Notes under the pieces: model-generated
The model's input: the letters and a program-made list of their open reading frames with translations, nothing else
Told to the model about the DNA's origin: nothing
The model's database searches: none
Translations under genes and position numbers: made by a program
Source: Korobacter sp963703075
Lineage (GTDB): Bacteria; Acidobacteriota; Terriglobia; Terriglobales; Acidobacteriaceae
Assembly: GCA_963703075.1 (NCBI GenBank)
Contig: OY969786.1
Coordinates: forward strand, 1,364,001 to 1,428,000
DNA: 64,000 nt
Direction: 5' to 3'
In this document: positions 25,262-33,897 of the stretch, piece by piece
Layout: each line of letters starts with the position of its first letter
Numbering within the stretch: the first letter of the stretch is position 1

Positions 25262-26179
25262 CTACTTCGCTCGTTCCAAGCTCGGAGATTTCAGCTTCAC
25301 GGCGATCTCGATAAAAGCCAGCGCGGCGCGGCTCAAGACCTTATCTTTGCGGTACACCAGCGCCAACTCTCTCCGTATATGCGCGTCGGCAATGGCGATC
25401 TCGCAGAGCACGCCTGCCTTCACGTCTTCCACAATGTTTGATTTCGCGATGAAACCAATGCCGACGTTGGCCGCTACGAAGCGCTTCATCAGCTCCACGG
25501 AATCGAGTTCCATGGAGACGTTCACTTCGAGTTGACGTTCCTGGAAAACTTCTTCGAGACTATCGCGCGTCCGCCCGACCTTCGGCAACAGCAGCGGGTA
25601 CTCCGCCGCGTCGCTGATGAGCGCTGACTTGCGCTTGGCCAGCGGATGACCGGGCGGCACCATGATCACCAGTTCCTCGCGGTGGATGGGCACGACCGAG
25701 AGCCGCTTGTCTGAAACGGGCAGGGACACAACCCCGAAGTCGACGGCATTGAAGTTCACGGCATCGAGGATCTTGGCATGCTCGGAGCGCCGGATGCTGA
25801 CCCCAACCTTCGGATATTTCTTCTTAAACTCGGCGAAGACCTCGGGCAGCACGTGCAGGCAAGTCGCCTCGTTGGCGGCGACGACTACCTCTCCCCGCGG
25901 CACCTCATCCATTTCTTTAAGGGCCGAAAGCACGTTCTTACGTGCCTCCAGCGCGTCTTCCACATACTTCAGGAAGTGCTTGCCGGCGGCGGTGACGGCG
26001 ACGCGTCCGCCGGAACGGTCGAGCAGCTTCGTACCGACTTCTTCTTCCATGGCGCGGATCTGCGCGGAAATCGCCGGCTGGGTGCGAAACCTTTGTTCGG
26101 CAGCTCGCGAGAAGCTGCTCAGCCGGGCTACCGCAAGAAATGTCTCAAGCTGGTCGAAGTCCATGCGCGTGGGAATCAT
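25262..26179 (-). CDS. LysR-family transcriptional regulator
   Basis: The 305-residue regulator has an N-terminal winged HTH (LETFLAVARLSSFSRAAEQR, TQPAISAQIRAMEEEVGTKLLDRSGGRVAVTAAG) and a periplasmic-binding-like effector domain from about 95. The effector-binding loop is visible in VVIMVPPGHPLAKRK-like sequence (here LVIMVPPGHPLAKRK). It is read in the same direction as the arginine decarboxylase gene, ~100 bases upstream of it. That makes it a candidate regulator of polyamine synthesis, though LysR proteins more often control divergent genes, and the divergent gene here is a phosphoesterase. The ATG at 26164 (MDFDQLE) is a likely alternative start. Confidence 0.9.
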   Translation of the reverse strand: MIPTRMDFDQLETFLAVARLSSFSRAAEQRFRTQPAISAQIRAMEEEVGTKLLDRSGGRVAVTAAGKHFLKYVEDALEARKNVLSALKEMDEVPRGEVVVAANEATCLHVLPEVFAEFKKKYPKVGVSIRRSEHAKILDAVNFNAVDFGVVSLPVSDKRLSVVPIHREELVIMVPPGHPLAKRKSALISDAAEYPLLLPKVGRTRDSLEEVFQERQLEVNVSMELDSVELMKRFVAANVGIGFIAKSNIVEDVKAGVLCEIAIADAHIRRELALVYRKDKVLSRAALAFIEIAVKLKSPSLERAK

Positions 26180-26246
26180 ACCTTGAGATCGAGAATGGCT
26201 GAAATCAACCTAAGTCGCTGAACCGGCTGTGCCGTATTCTAGGGCA

Positions 26247-26966
26247 ATGCGCGTCGCCGTCGTCACCGACCTGCACGGGAACCGGACTGCCTTCGACGCC
26301 GTCCTGAAGGACCTGCGAACAACCGCGCCGGACGTGGTTCTTCACGGCGGAGACCTGGCCGACAACGGATCGAGCCCGGTTGAGATCGTCGACCGTCTGC
26401 GCGATCTCGGCTGGCGCGGGGTGCTGGGCAATACCGACGAAATGCTGTTTCGGCCCGAATCCATGCAGGACTTCGCCGCTCGTTCTCCGAAGTTGCAGCC
26501 GCTTTTCGATGTCGTGGAAGAAGGCGCCATCGCCACCCGCGAGAAACTCGGCAAGGAGCGACTGGACTGGCTCAGCCGTCTTCCGCATAGGGAAGTTGTG
26601 GATGGCATCGCGCTGGTGCACGCCAGTCCGCAAACGCGATGGAGCGCACCTGCGCCGGAAGCACCAGACGACGAGTTGAGGACAATTTATAACGAGCTAG
26701 GTTGCAGAACCGTGGTTTATGGACACATTCATCGCGCCTACATTCGGAAGCTTCCGGGATTGACGGTTGCCAACGCCGGCAGCGTCGGTCTGCCCTACGA
26801 CCGCGATCCGCGTGCAACGTACCTCCTGGTGAACGATGGTGTCCCGGAAATCCGCCGCGTGGAATATGACTTGGATCGTGAGTTGAAACTGCTCAGCCAG
26901 TCCGGTCTTCCGCATGCCGACTGGGTCGCCAGGATCCTTCGCAGCAGTTCCCCAGTCCTGCCTTAG
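26247..26966 (+). CDS. YfcE-like metallophosphoesterase
   Basis: The 239-residue calcineurin-like phosphoesterase has the complete metal-binding set: DLHGN, HGGDLADNG, GNTDE, HASPQ and YGHIHRAYIR. It is a compact cytoplasmic protein without a signal peptide, like the YfcE/MJ0936 group that cleaves phosphodiesters. The start at 26247 (RVAVVTDLHGN) fits the family; the frame is open from 26229, which would add six residues. The substrate is unknown. It is divergent from the LysR gene. Confidence 0.85.
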   Translation: MRVAVVTDLHGNRTAFDAVLKDLRTTAPDVVLHGGDLADNGSSPVEIVDRLRDLGWRGVLGNTDEMLFRPESMQDFAARSPKLQPLFDVVEEGAIATREKLGKERLDWLSRLPHREVVDGIALVHASPQTRWSAPAPEAPDDELRTIYNELGCRTVVYGHIHRAYIRKLPGLTVANAGSVGLPYDRDPRATYLLVNDGVPEIRRVEYDLDRELKLLSQSGLPHADWVARILRSSSPVLP

Positions 26967-27096
26967 AGCCTTTCTTTCACAGGAAATGCGCGCCTTCTGC
27001 ATCTCTTCGCCAGTTTCTTAATCTAATCGGCTTTGTTCATCCCACCGGCCATTCATCTACTGTTCCGGTTCAAAACTATTCAGGAGAACGTAGTCC

Positions 27097-28158
27097 ATGA
27101 TTCACACGCACGGATATGCTGCCAAAGACGCCAAATCCCCGTTAGCTCCCTTCCAGTTCGATCGTCGCGATCCCGGTCCCAGCGATGTTGCGATCGACAT
27201 CCTGTACTGCGGCATCTGCCACTCCGACATTCATACCGTCCGCAATGAATGGCAGGAGACGATGGAAACCACCTATCCCGTCGTGCCCGGGCACGAGATC
27301 ATCGGACGCGTGACGCACGTTGGGAAAGATGTGAAGAAGTTCAAAGTCGGCGACCTCGCCGGGGTGGGTTGCATGGTCGATTCCGACCGCACCTGCGAGA
27401 ACTGCAAGGCGGGCGATGAGCAGTTCTGTTTCAGCGGAGCGACCTTCACCTACAACTCGCCCGACAAGCACATCGCCGGCAAACCCACCTACGGCGGATA
27501 CTCCAAACAGATCGTGGTCGATGAAGCTTTTGTTCTGAATATCTCGCCGAAGCTGGATCCCGCGGGCGCAGCCCCGCTGCTCTGCGCCGGCATTACGACC
27601 TACTCGCCTCTGAAACACTGGAAGGTTGGGCCGAACCAGAAGGTCGGGGTGGTAGGACTCGGCGGCCTGGGACACATGGCGCTGAAGTTCGCTCACTCGT
27701 TCGGCGCGCACGTGGTGCAATTTACGACGTCAGCGAGCAAAGAAGCCGAAGCCAAGCGTCTGGGCGCGGATGAGGTCGTGCTTTCCAAGGATCCCGACGC
27801 GGTGAAGAAGCACATGGGCAGCTTCGATTTCATCATCGACACGGTTTCCGCCAACCACGATGTCCAGTCCCAGTTGTTTCTTCTGAAACGGAATGGCGTA
27901 CTGGCGCTGGTCGGCGCCCCCGATAAACCGATGTCGATCGGCGCCTTTCCCCTGATCTTCGGCCGCAAGAGCTTGGTCGGATCCTTGATCGGCGGCATCC
28001 GGGAAACCCAGGAGATGCTGGATTACTGCGCTGAGCACGGCATCGTCTCCGATATCGAGATGACCCCGATCCAGAAGGTCAACGAAGCCTACGAGCGGGT
28101 GCTGAAGAGCGATGTCCGCTACCGCTTCGTCATCGATATGGCCTCCCTCAGCCAATAG
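27097..28158 (+). CDS. zinc-dependent NAD(P) alcohol/aldehyde dehydrogenase (YahK/CAD type)
   Basis: The 353-residue medium-chain dehydrogenase reduces aldehydes or oxidises alcohols with NADP(H). The catalytic zinc site is in CGICHSDIHTV and PGHEIIGRV, the structural zinc cysteines are in CMVDSDRTCENCKAGDEQFC, and the nucleotide fold is VGVVGLGGLGHMALK. It aligns along its full length with the cinnamyl-alcohol-dehydrogenase-like YahK group. GGAGAAC precedes the ATG at 27097. It is a single gene ended by a strong terminator. Confidence 0.92.
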   Translation: MIHTHGYAAKDAKSPLAPFQFDRRDPGPSDVAIDILYCGICHSDIHTVRNEWQETMETTYPVVPGHEIIGRVTHVGKDVKKFKVGDLAGVGCMVDSDRTCENCKAGDEQFCFSGATFTYNSPDKHIAGKPTYGGYSKQIVVDEAFVLNISPKLDPAGAAPLLCAGITTYSPLKHWKVGPNQKVGVVGLGGLGHMALKFAHSFGAHVVQFTTSASKEAEAKRLGADEVVLSKDPDAVKKHMGSFDFIIDTVSANHDVQSQLFLLKRNGVLALVGAPDKPMSIGAFPLIFGRKSLVGSLIGGIRETQEMLDYCAEHGIVSDIEMTPIQKVNEAYERVLKSDVRYRFVIDMASLSQ

Positions 28159-28182
28159 CACATCGATGGCGGTCGATTCACG

Positions 28183-28209
28183 ACACGGAACTCCGGTTCC
28201 GTGTTTTTT
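28183..28209 (+). terminator. rho-independent terminator of the alcohol dehydrogenase gene
   Basis: A perfect 8-bp stem ACACGGAA / TTCCGTGT with a six-base loop CTCCGG runs into TTTTTT. It is 24 bases after the stop codon at 28158. Confidence 0.88.
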
Positions 28210-28410
28210 CTTGTCTACAACTTTCCTCCCAATTGAAGGTAGTCCAGCGGGGTGATACTTTAGAGGGTTTAGCAAGGGCTGTGAATCGCCACCGGGATGG
28301 CAGGCGATACCGCCCTTTTGGACCTATCACTTGTGCTTGTGACCTGCGCACTATTCCGGCGATCACGGGAATCGGTAGATATGGAAAGCTCAACGAGTTG
28401 GAGGGGTTGA

Positions 28411-29841
28411 ATGTCTTCTTCGTACAATGGCCTGCCGCTGCCCGCAAAGGGAGAAAAGATCACCGTTTCGAGTGGCCGTTTCGTGATTCCCGATAATCCC
28501 ATCATTCCCTATATCGAAGGCGACGGCACAGGCCGCGACATCTGGAAGGCATCGGTGCGCGTATTCGATGCGGCCGTGGAAAAAGCTTACGGACGAAAGC
28601 GCAAGGTGGCTTGGTACGAAGTCTTTGCGGGTGAGAAAGCCAAGGAGAAGTTCGACACCTGGCTTCCGGACGATACGGTGGCTGCCTTCCGCGAGCTGCG
28701 CGTTGGCATTAAAGGCCCGCTGACGACGCCGGTAGGCGGTGGCATCCGATCTCTGAACGTCACCCTCCGCCAGGTTCTCGATCTCTATGCGTGTGTGCGC
28801 CCTGTGAAGTATTACAGCGGCATTCCTTCGCCGGTAAAACATCCCGAGCGCATGGACATCGTAATTTTCCGCGAAAACACGGAAGACGTGTACGCCGGTA
28901 TCGAGTGGAAGCAGGGAACCGAGAAGGCGAAGAAGATCATCGACTTCATCAACAACGAAATGCTGGCCGGGACCAACAAGCGCCTGCGCGAAGACAGCGG
29001 TATTGGTATCAAGCCAATCTCAATCACCGGCACCAAGCGCCTGGTGAAAATGGCCATCGAGCATGCGCTCAAATCCGGCCGTAAATCGGTCACCATCGTG
29101 CACAAGGGGAACATCCAGAAATTCACCGAGGGCGCTTTCCGCGAATGGGGCTATGAATTGGCCACCCAGGAATTCCGCGACAAGTGCGTGACCGAGCGCG
29201 AGAGCTGGATTTTGGACAATCAGGACAAGAATCCCGGGCTCAGCGCGGAGCAGAATGCGCACATGATCGAGCCCGGAATGGACTTTGCGCCCGACGATTT
29301 TAAGCAATCCATCGTCAGCGAAGTGAAACATGTGCTTGACTCGATCTATGCGAGCCATGGCCAGGGACGCTGGAAAAAGATGCTGATGATCAACGATCGC
29401 ATTGCCGATTCGATCTTTCAGCAGATTGTCACGCGTCCCGAGGAATACAGCATCCTGGCGACGCCGAACCTCAATGGCGATTACATTTCCGACGCCTGCG
29501 CTGCGCAGGTTGGTGGACTCGGCATCGCGCCGGGCGCAAACATCGGAAGCGAATACGCAATCTTCGAGGCGACCCACGGTACCGCCCCGAAGTATGCCGA
29601 CAAGGATGTCATCAACCCCGGCTCAGTGATGCTCTCGGGAGTGATGATGTTCGATTTCATGGGATGGGAAGAAGCCGCGCGGCTGATCGAAGACGCGATG
29701 GAATACACCATCCGGCAGAAAACCGTGACCTACGATTTCGAGCGCCTGATGGAAGGCGCAAGGAAAGTAAGTACCAGTGAGTTCGCGACCAGGATCATCG
29801 AAAACATGGAAGCGGTTCACGGCGTCGCCGCCCAGGATTAG
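28411..29841 (+). CDS. icd: NADP-dependent isocitrate dehydrogenase
   Basis: The 476-residue TCA enzyme oxidatively decarboxylates isocitrate to 2-oxoglutarate. Family marks are PYIEGDGTGRDIW, GGGIRSLNVTLRQ, DIVIFRENTEDVYAGIEW, KGNIQKFTEGAF, NLNGDYISDACAAQVGGLG and EATHGTAPKYADKD. Ser114 in GIRSLN corresponds to the Ser phosphorylated by AceK in E. coli. The protein is longer than the ~416-residue E. coli enzyme, mainly by insertions after residue 240. GGAGGGG lies before the ATG. The malate dehydrogenase gene follows after 86 bases in the same direction. Confidence 0.95.
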   Translation: MSSSYNGLPLPAKGEKITVSSGRFVIPDNPIIPYIEGDGTGRDIWKASVRVFDAAVEKAYGRKRKVAWYEVFAGEKAKEKFDTWLPDDTVAAFRELRVGIKGPLTTPVGGGIRSLNVTLRQVLDLYACVRPVKYYSGIPSPVKHPERMDIVIFRENTEDVYAGIEWKQGTEKAKKIIDFINNEMLAGTNKRLREDSGIGIKPISITGTKRLVKMAIEHALKSGRKSVTIVHKGNIQKFTEGAFREWGYELATQEFRDKCVTERESWILDNQDKNPGLSAEQNAHMIEPGMDFAPDDFKQSIVSEVKHVLDSIYASHGQGRWKKMLMINDRIADSIFQQIVTRPEEYSILATPNLNGDYISDACAAQVGGLGIAPGANIGSEYAIFEATHGTAPKYADKDVINPGSVMLSGVMMFDFMGWEEAARLIEDAMEYTIRQKTVTYDFERLMEGARKVSTSEFATRIIENMEAVHGVAAQD

Positions 29842-29927
29842 CACTGAGGTTCGGCTCGCCTTTGTTTTATCAATTCATCTTATGCGCCAGTCCGGTCGTC
29901 GTTGCCCCCTGGCAGGAGTGAGAAATC

Positions 29928-30854
29928 ATGCGTCATAAAGTCACAGTCGTCGGATCGGGGAATGTAGGCGCCACTGCGGCGCACTGGATCGCCTCGAAAG
30001 AATTGGCTGATGTCGTTCTCGTCGACATCATTGAAGGTGTTCCGCAAGGCAAGGCTCTCGATCTGCTCGAAGCGATGCCGATTGAGAAACGAGATTCGCA
30101 CATCCTCGGCACCAACGATTACGCCGACACCGCCAATTCCGATATCGTCGTCATCACCGCCGGCATTCCCCGCAAGCCGGGCATGAGCCGCGATGACCTT
30201 CTCAATACCAACCACAAGATCATGAAGGATGTGGTTGGCAAGGTGCTGCAGTATTCGCCCAACTGCATCCTCATCATCGTCTCCAACCCCCTCGACGCCA
30301 TGGCGCAAGCGGCGTTCAAGATGTCGGGCTTCTCACGGAACCGCGTCATCGGCATGGCTGGCGTTCTCGACAGCGCACGCTTCCGCACCTTCATCGCGGA
30401 AGAGCTCAAGGTGTCAGTGGAAAACGTAACCGCCTTTGTTCTCGGCGGTCATGGTGACACCATGGTTCCGCTGTCGCGTTATTCGACAGTGGCCGGCATC
30501 CCGATTACCGAGTTGATCGAGCCTGTCCGTTTGGAGCAGCTCATTCAGCGCACTCGCGATGGCGGCGCGGAGATCGTGAAGTATCTCAAGACCGGCAGCG
30601 CCTACTACGCGCCCTCCGCGGCTGCGACCGAGATGGTCGAGGCCATTCTCAAGGACAAGAAGAAGATCCTCCCGTGCGCTGCTTATCTCGAGGGCGAATA
30701 CGGCCTGCACGGCCTGTACGTTGGGGTGCCCTGCAAGCTGGGCTCCAAGGGCATCGAGCAGATTATCGAGATCAAGCTTACGCCCGAGGAGAAGGCGGCC
30801 TTGCAGAAGAGCGCAGACGCGGTGAAGGAGTTGGTCGGCGTGATCGGGGTCTGA
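29928..30854 (+). CDS. mdh: malate dehydrogenase (LDH-like type)
   Basis: The 308-residue enzyme converts malate and oxaloacetate with NAD(H). The NAD fold begins VTVVGSGNVGATAAHW, with the Asp-containing VVLVDIIEG. The substrate-binding loop ITAGIPRKPGMSRDDLL contains the Arg that distinguishes malate from lactate dehydrogenase (IPRKPGMSR). The catalytic His is in VLGGHGDTMVPL. GCAGGAG precedes the ATG. It follows icd, so two TCA enzymes are probably expressed together. Confidence 0.95.
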   Translation: MRHKVTVVGSGNVGATAAHWIASKELADVVLVDIIEGVPQGKALDLLEAMPIEKRDSHILGTNDYADTANSDIVVITAGIPRKPGMSRDDLLNTNHKIMKDVVGKVLQYSPNCILIIVSNPLDAMAQAAFKMSGFSRNRVIGMAGVLDSARFRTFIAEELKVSVENVTAFVLGGHGDTMVPLSRYSTVAGIPITELIEPVRLEQLIQRTRDGGAEIVKYLKTGSAYYAPSAAATEMVEAILKDKKKILPCAAYLEGEYGLHGLYVGVPCKLGSKGIEQIIEIKLTPEEKAALQKSADAVKELVGVIGV

Positions 30855-30881
30855 TCCAATATTTGCTATTCGGCAAACCTA

Positions 30882-30905
30882 GGTCGCTCTCGGAGCGGCC
30901 TTTTG
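30882..30905 (+). terminator. probable terminator after mdh
   Basis: A 7-bp stem GGTCGCT / AGCGGCC with one wobble pair and a CTCGG loop is followed by TTTT. The T-tract is short. Confidence 0.5.
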
Positions 30906-31011
30906 CCGTTTGGGGGCCGGTGTTTGCCGTGATGACGCCCCTGTTCGCCGATTGGCGGGAGGGCCTGCGGGCGGGCGGGTGTACAACCCTGGGTAGCACG
31001 GAGGGATTTGC

Positions 31012-31578
31012 GTGACGCTCTTGGATTTACTGGACTATTCGTGGTGCCTGTTCCTGGGTGTCTGGGTGATTACGGCGTTCGCGACGAAGCGGGCAGCACG
31101 GATCGAGGCTCCATGGCAAACGGGTGTTCGTGCGATTTTGACGGGGTTGATGCTCTATTTTCTCTACTTCAATCCGCCCAGGGTCGCGTGGTTGCATTGG
31201 CAGCTTGTGCCGCGCACCGAAGCCTGGCAGGTGACGGGGGTTGTCCTCACGCTGGTGGGGATCGCGTTCGCGATCTGGGCGAGATTCGCCTTGGGATCGA
31301 ACTGGAGCGCCAAGGTGACGATCAAGCGAGACCACCAATTGATTGTGCGCGGGCCTTACCGGATTGTGCGGAATCCGATTTATACCGGGATATTCACGGC
31401 GGTGATTGGGACCGCGGTGGCGCTGGGGCAGGTGCGTCAGTTCCTGCCGTTGCCCCTCATGTTCTCGCTCTGGATTTGGAAGACGATGGGAGAACAGCGT
31501 CTGTTGCGCGAGCAGTTCGGCGAAGAGTATGTCCGCTATTGCCGCAACGTGAAGGCGTTCATCCCCTACGTGCTGTAG
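31012..31578 (+). CDS. isoprenylcysteine carboxyl methyltransferase (ICMT)-like membrane protein
   Basis: The 188-residue protein has about four or five membrane helices and the ICMT/PEMT core near residues 100-185: LIVRGPYRIVRNPIYTGIF, then a helix, and EQRLLREQFGEEYVRYCRNV. The RN/HP-x-Y motif and the C-terminal E..L...FG..Y..Y pattern bind S-adenosylmethionine in this family. Bacterial members methylate unknown, probably lipid or small hydrophobic, substrates. The GTG at 31012 has GGAGGG seven bases upstream. It is convergent with the small membrane protein gene, leaving only one base between the stops. Confidence 0.85.
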   Translation: MTLLDLLDYSWCLFLGVWVITAFATKRAARIEAPWQTGVRAILTGLMLYFLYFNPPRVAWLHWQLVPRTEAWQVTGVVLTLVGIAFAIWARFALGSNWSAKVTIKRDHQLIVRGPYRIVRNPIYTGIFTAVIGTAVALGQVRQFLPLPLMFSLWIWKTMGEQRLLREQFGEEYVRYCRNVKAFIPYVL

Positions 31579-31579
31579 A

Positions 31580-31834
31580 TCATTTGCGTCCGGCCAGAAC
31601 ATCGCGCTTGATGAACATCAGCGCGTAATTGAAGACCACGGCGGCGAACGCCATCGCCGGCGCCGTTGGATAGAGTGGCAGGAACCTGAAGAGCGCTACC
31701 AACCCGATTCCGAGGAAGAGCGCTCCGTCCACCATCGCCATTAGCAGATAAACCTTCTTTCTCTCCGGCGTCAGGAAGGGCGTTTTCTTCGGCGGAGGAT
31801 CTGCCTGGTACCTCGAATGTTTTTCCCGGCTCAT
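31580..31834 (-). CDS. small two-helix membrane protein
   Basis: The 84-residue product has a basic, proline-rich N-terminus (residues 1-27), then two hydrophobic helices (about 29-51 and 56-74) and a short basic tail, RDVLAGRK. No domain is recognised. Its start codon overlaps the stop of the endonuclease III gene by four bases (ATGA), so it is translationally coupled to nth. This coupling and the membrane pattern are the reasons to accept it. Confidence 0.65.
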   Translation of the reverse strand: MSREKHSRYQADPPPKKTPFLTPERKKVYLLMAMVDGALFLGIGLVALFRFLPLYPTAPAMAFAAVVFNYALMFIKRDVLAGRK

Positions 31835-32679
31835 GGCTGTGCCGCCTTGTGGATCTCGACCGTGCTCCAGGTCTTATCGGCGGCGTGGCAGATGTTCTCC
31901 AACGGGCAATCCACGCATTTCGGCTTGCGCGCGATGCAAAGGGCACGGCCGTGATGAATGATCTGGTGGGAGAAGTCGATCCATTTGTCGCGTGGAATCA
32001 CTTTCATCAGGTCCTGCTCAATCGATTTCGGATCGTTGTTCTTCGTCAGCTCCAGGCGTCGTGAAATGCGGTGCACGTGGGTATCGACCACCACCCCCTC
32101 CGCCTTGCCAAACCATGATCCGAGGACCACGTTGGCCGTCTTGCGCGCGGCGCCGGGCACGGTGAGCAGCTTCTCCATTTCGTCCGGCACCTGGCCGCCG
32201 AATTCTTCCACGATCGCCTTGGCGGCTCCGACAATTGACTTCGACTTGTTGCGGAAGAAGCCGGTGGAGCGAATCTGCGGCTCCAGTTCCTCCGGCTTCA
32301 GTGCCGCGAAATCCTGCGGCGTGGGATATTTCCGGAACAACTCCGGCGTGACCATGTTCACCCGCACGTCGGTACACTGCGCCGAGAGGATGGTCGCCAC
32401 CAGCAGCTCCCATGCATTGTTATGGTGCAGGGCACACCTGACATTCGGATAGGTCGCATCGAGGCGCTTGAGAATCTCCTGCACGCGCTCGGGGGCGATG
32501 GGGTTGTAGCCCCGCGGCGCTGCCCCGCCGGCGGTTTTCTTCACTGCCTTCGGGTTGGGCGGCCGCGCGAGTTTCTTCGGGGTGCCGGCCTTTCCCTTGG
32601 CAACGAGCCGGGTTGCTTTGCCCGGCTTCTCGTGGCGTCCGGCTTTTGAGGGTTGACGTGGAACCTGACCGCGTGGCAT
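31831..32679 (-). CDS. nth: endonuclease III with basic N-terminal extension
   Basis: The 282-residue DNA glycosylase/AP lyase removes oxidised pyrimidines. The helix-hairpin-helix with catalytic Lys is VPGAARKTANVVL, the catalytic Asp is in VDTHVHRISRRL, and the 4Fe-4S cluster ligands are in CIARKPKCVDCPLENIC. E. coli Nth is 211 residues; here ~65 extra N-terminal residues are Lys/Arg/Pro/Gly-rich and probably bind DNA nonspecifically. It overlaps the downstream small membrane protein gene by four bases and is divergent from the HemQ gene, leaving 32 bases between starts. Confidence 0.94.
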   Translation of the reverse strand: MPRGQVPRQPSKAGRHEKPGKATRLVAKGKAGTPKKLARPPNPKAVKKTAGGAAPRGYNPIAPERVQEILKRLDATYPNVRCALHHNNAWELLVATILSAQCTDVRVNMVTPELFRKYPTPQDFAALKPEELEPQIRSTGFFRNKSKSIVGAAKAIVEEFGGQVPDEMEKLLTVPGAARKTANVVLGSWFGKAEGVVVDTHVHRISRRLELTKNNDPKSIEQDLMKVIPRDKWIDFSHQIIHHGRALCIARKPKCVDCPLENICHAADKTWSTVEIHKAAQP

Positions 32680-32711
32680 GCGCCTCCATCTCCTGAACTT
32701 CGCAGATTACA

Positions 32712-33614
32712 ATGGGAGGCGCAACCGCGACAAATTCAGACCCGAAGGAAGCCCTCTTGTCGAAGCAGACCGCACCAGCCACAACGGAAATGCCGGCCCA
32801 CCCAATCACGCTGGAAGGCTACAGCGTGCTGCACCAGATGTTCCGGTTCCGCTGGTCGGAGTGGAACAATGTTGGCGAAGGCGAACGGGTAGCGATCGTC
32901 AAGCAGGCGAACACGGTCCTGTGCCCGATGGAAGAGACGGGCGAATCCGCCATGTTTTCCATGGTCGGACACAAGGGCGACCTGATGTTCATCCATTTCC
33001 GGTCGTCGTTTGACGAACTGAACGCGGCGGAGCTGGCGATCAAGCGCACGCGCCTGGAAACTTATCTCGAGCCGGTGAGCTCCTATCTCTCGGTCATCGA
33101 GCTCGGCCTGTACGACTCGACAGTGAAGCTCTACAAGCAGCTCGTGGAGCAGGGTGTGCAACCGCACTCGGAGGAATGGGAAAAAATCATCCAGGAAACC
33201 ATCGAGCGGCAGAAGGCCGCGATGCACCCCCGCTTGTTTCCCAAGATCCCGCCCCACCGCTACCTGTGTTTCTATCCCATGGACCGCAAGCGCGGCGAGG
33301 CGATCAATTTCTATACCCAGGGCATCGAGCACCGGCAAAAGCAAATGGAGATGCACGGCATGGTCGGCCGGCGTTTCGCCGGCAAGGTACAGCAGATCAT
33401 CAGCGGCTCGATCGGTTTCGATGACTGGGAGTGGGGTGTCGACCTGTTCGCCGCCGATCCGTTGCAGTTCAAGAAGCTGATCTACGAGATGCGTTTCGAC
33501 GAAGTGAGTGCCGTGTACGCCTCGTTCGGCAGCTTTTTCGTCGGCCTGCGCGTACCCGTCGAGAAGCTTGCCGATCTGCTGGGAGGCACCCTACCCCCCG
33601 CCCCCACGCCTTAG
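32712..33614 (+). CDS. hemQ: coproheme decarboxylase / chlorite dismutase-family heme synthase
   Basis: The product (300 residues from this start) belongs to the HemQ/ChdC group, which oxidatively decarboxylates coproheme III to heme b with peroxide in the coproporphyrin-dependent pathway. Visible marks are YLCFYPMDRKRGE, the proximal-His region MHGMVGRRFAGKV, QIISGSIGFDDWEWGVDLF, and YEMRFDEVSAVYASFGSFFVG. The first ~27 residues are not conserved, so the true start could be the TTG at 32757 (with AAGGAA upstream) or the ATG at 32790. Its presence implies the HemQ-type rather than the protoporphyrin-type end of heme synthesis. Confidence 0.93.
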   Translation: MGGATATNSDPKEALLSKQTAPATTEMPAHPITLEGYSVLHQMFRFRWSEWNNVGEGERVAIVKQANTVLCPMEETGESAMFSMVGHKGDLMFIHFRSSFDELNAAELAIKRTRLETYLEPVSSYLSVIELGLYDSTVKLYKQLVEQGVQPHSEEWEKIIQETIERQKAAMHPRLFPKIPPHRYLCFYPMDRKRGEAINFYTQGIEHRQKQMEMHGMVGRRFAGKVQQIISGSIGFDDWEWGVDLFAADPLQFKKLIYEMRFDEVSAVYASFGSFFVGLRVPVEKLADLLGGTLPPAPTP

Positions 33615-33645
33615 TGTTTTCAGCAGCTTAGCGCATGAAATGTTT

Positions 33646-33685
33646 GCAAAATATTGCTTTCACAGCAGTTACAGGCAAAATATTG
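33646..33685. repeat. pair of 11-bp direct repeats in an AT-rich intergenic stretch
   Basis: GCAAAATATTG occurs at 33646-33656 and again at 33675-33685, 29 bases apart, in an AT-rich segment unlike the surrounding GC-rich DNA. It lies between the hemQ stop and the NHEGHEG-type repeat. A binding site for a regulator is possible but unsupported. Confidence 0.4.
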
Positions 33686-33711
33686 GGGAATAAGGAGTTA
33701 GCTACCAAACC

Positions 33712-33755
33712 TTTAAACCACGAAGGACACGAAGGTTCACAAAGTTTCAAAGAGC
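33712..33755 (+). repeat. dispersed intergenic repeat of the ACCACGAAGGACACGAAGG type
   Basis: TTTAAACCACGAAGGACACG followed by AAGGTTCACAAAGTTTC is a well-known intergenic repeat style that yields the artefactual peptide NHEGHEG. One copy is seen, in the 283-base gene-free stretch between hemQ and the next membrane protein. The rest of that stretch has no recognisable feature apart from the nearby direct repeats. Confidence 0.55.
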
Positions 33756-33897
33756 GGGTACGCCGCGTGGGAATGCCCCACAGGCGCAGAATAGGCGGCC
33801 TCATGTCACGATGTCTGTGAGCAGTGCCACGTTGGTAGGTGCGAGCGATCACGTCGCGGTGTGAGATTGTCGGCCTAAAAAGACGAACAAGGATGCC

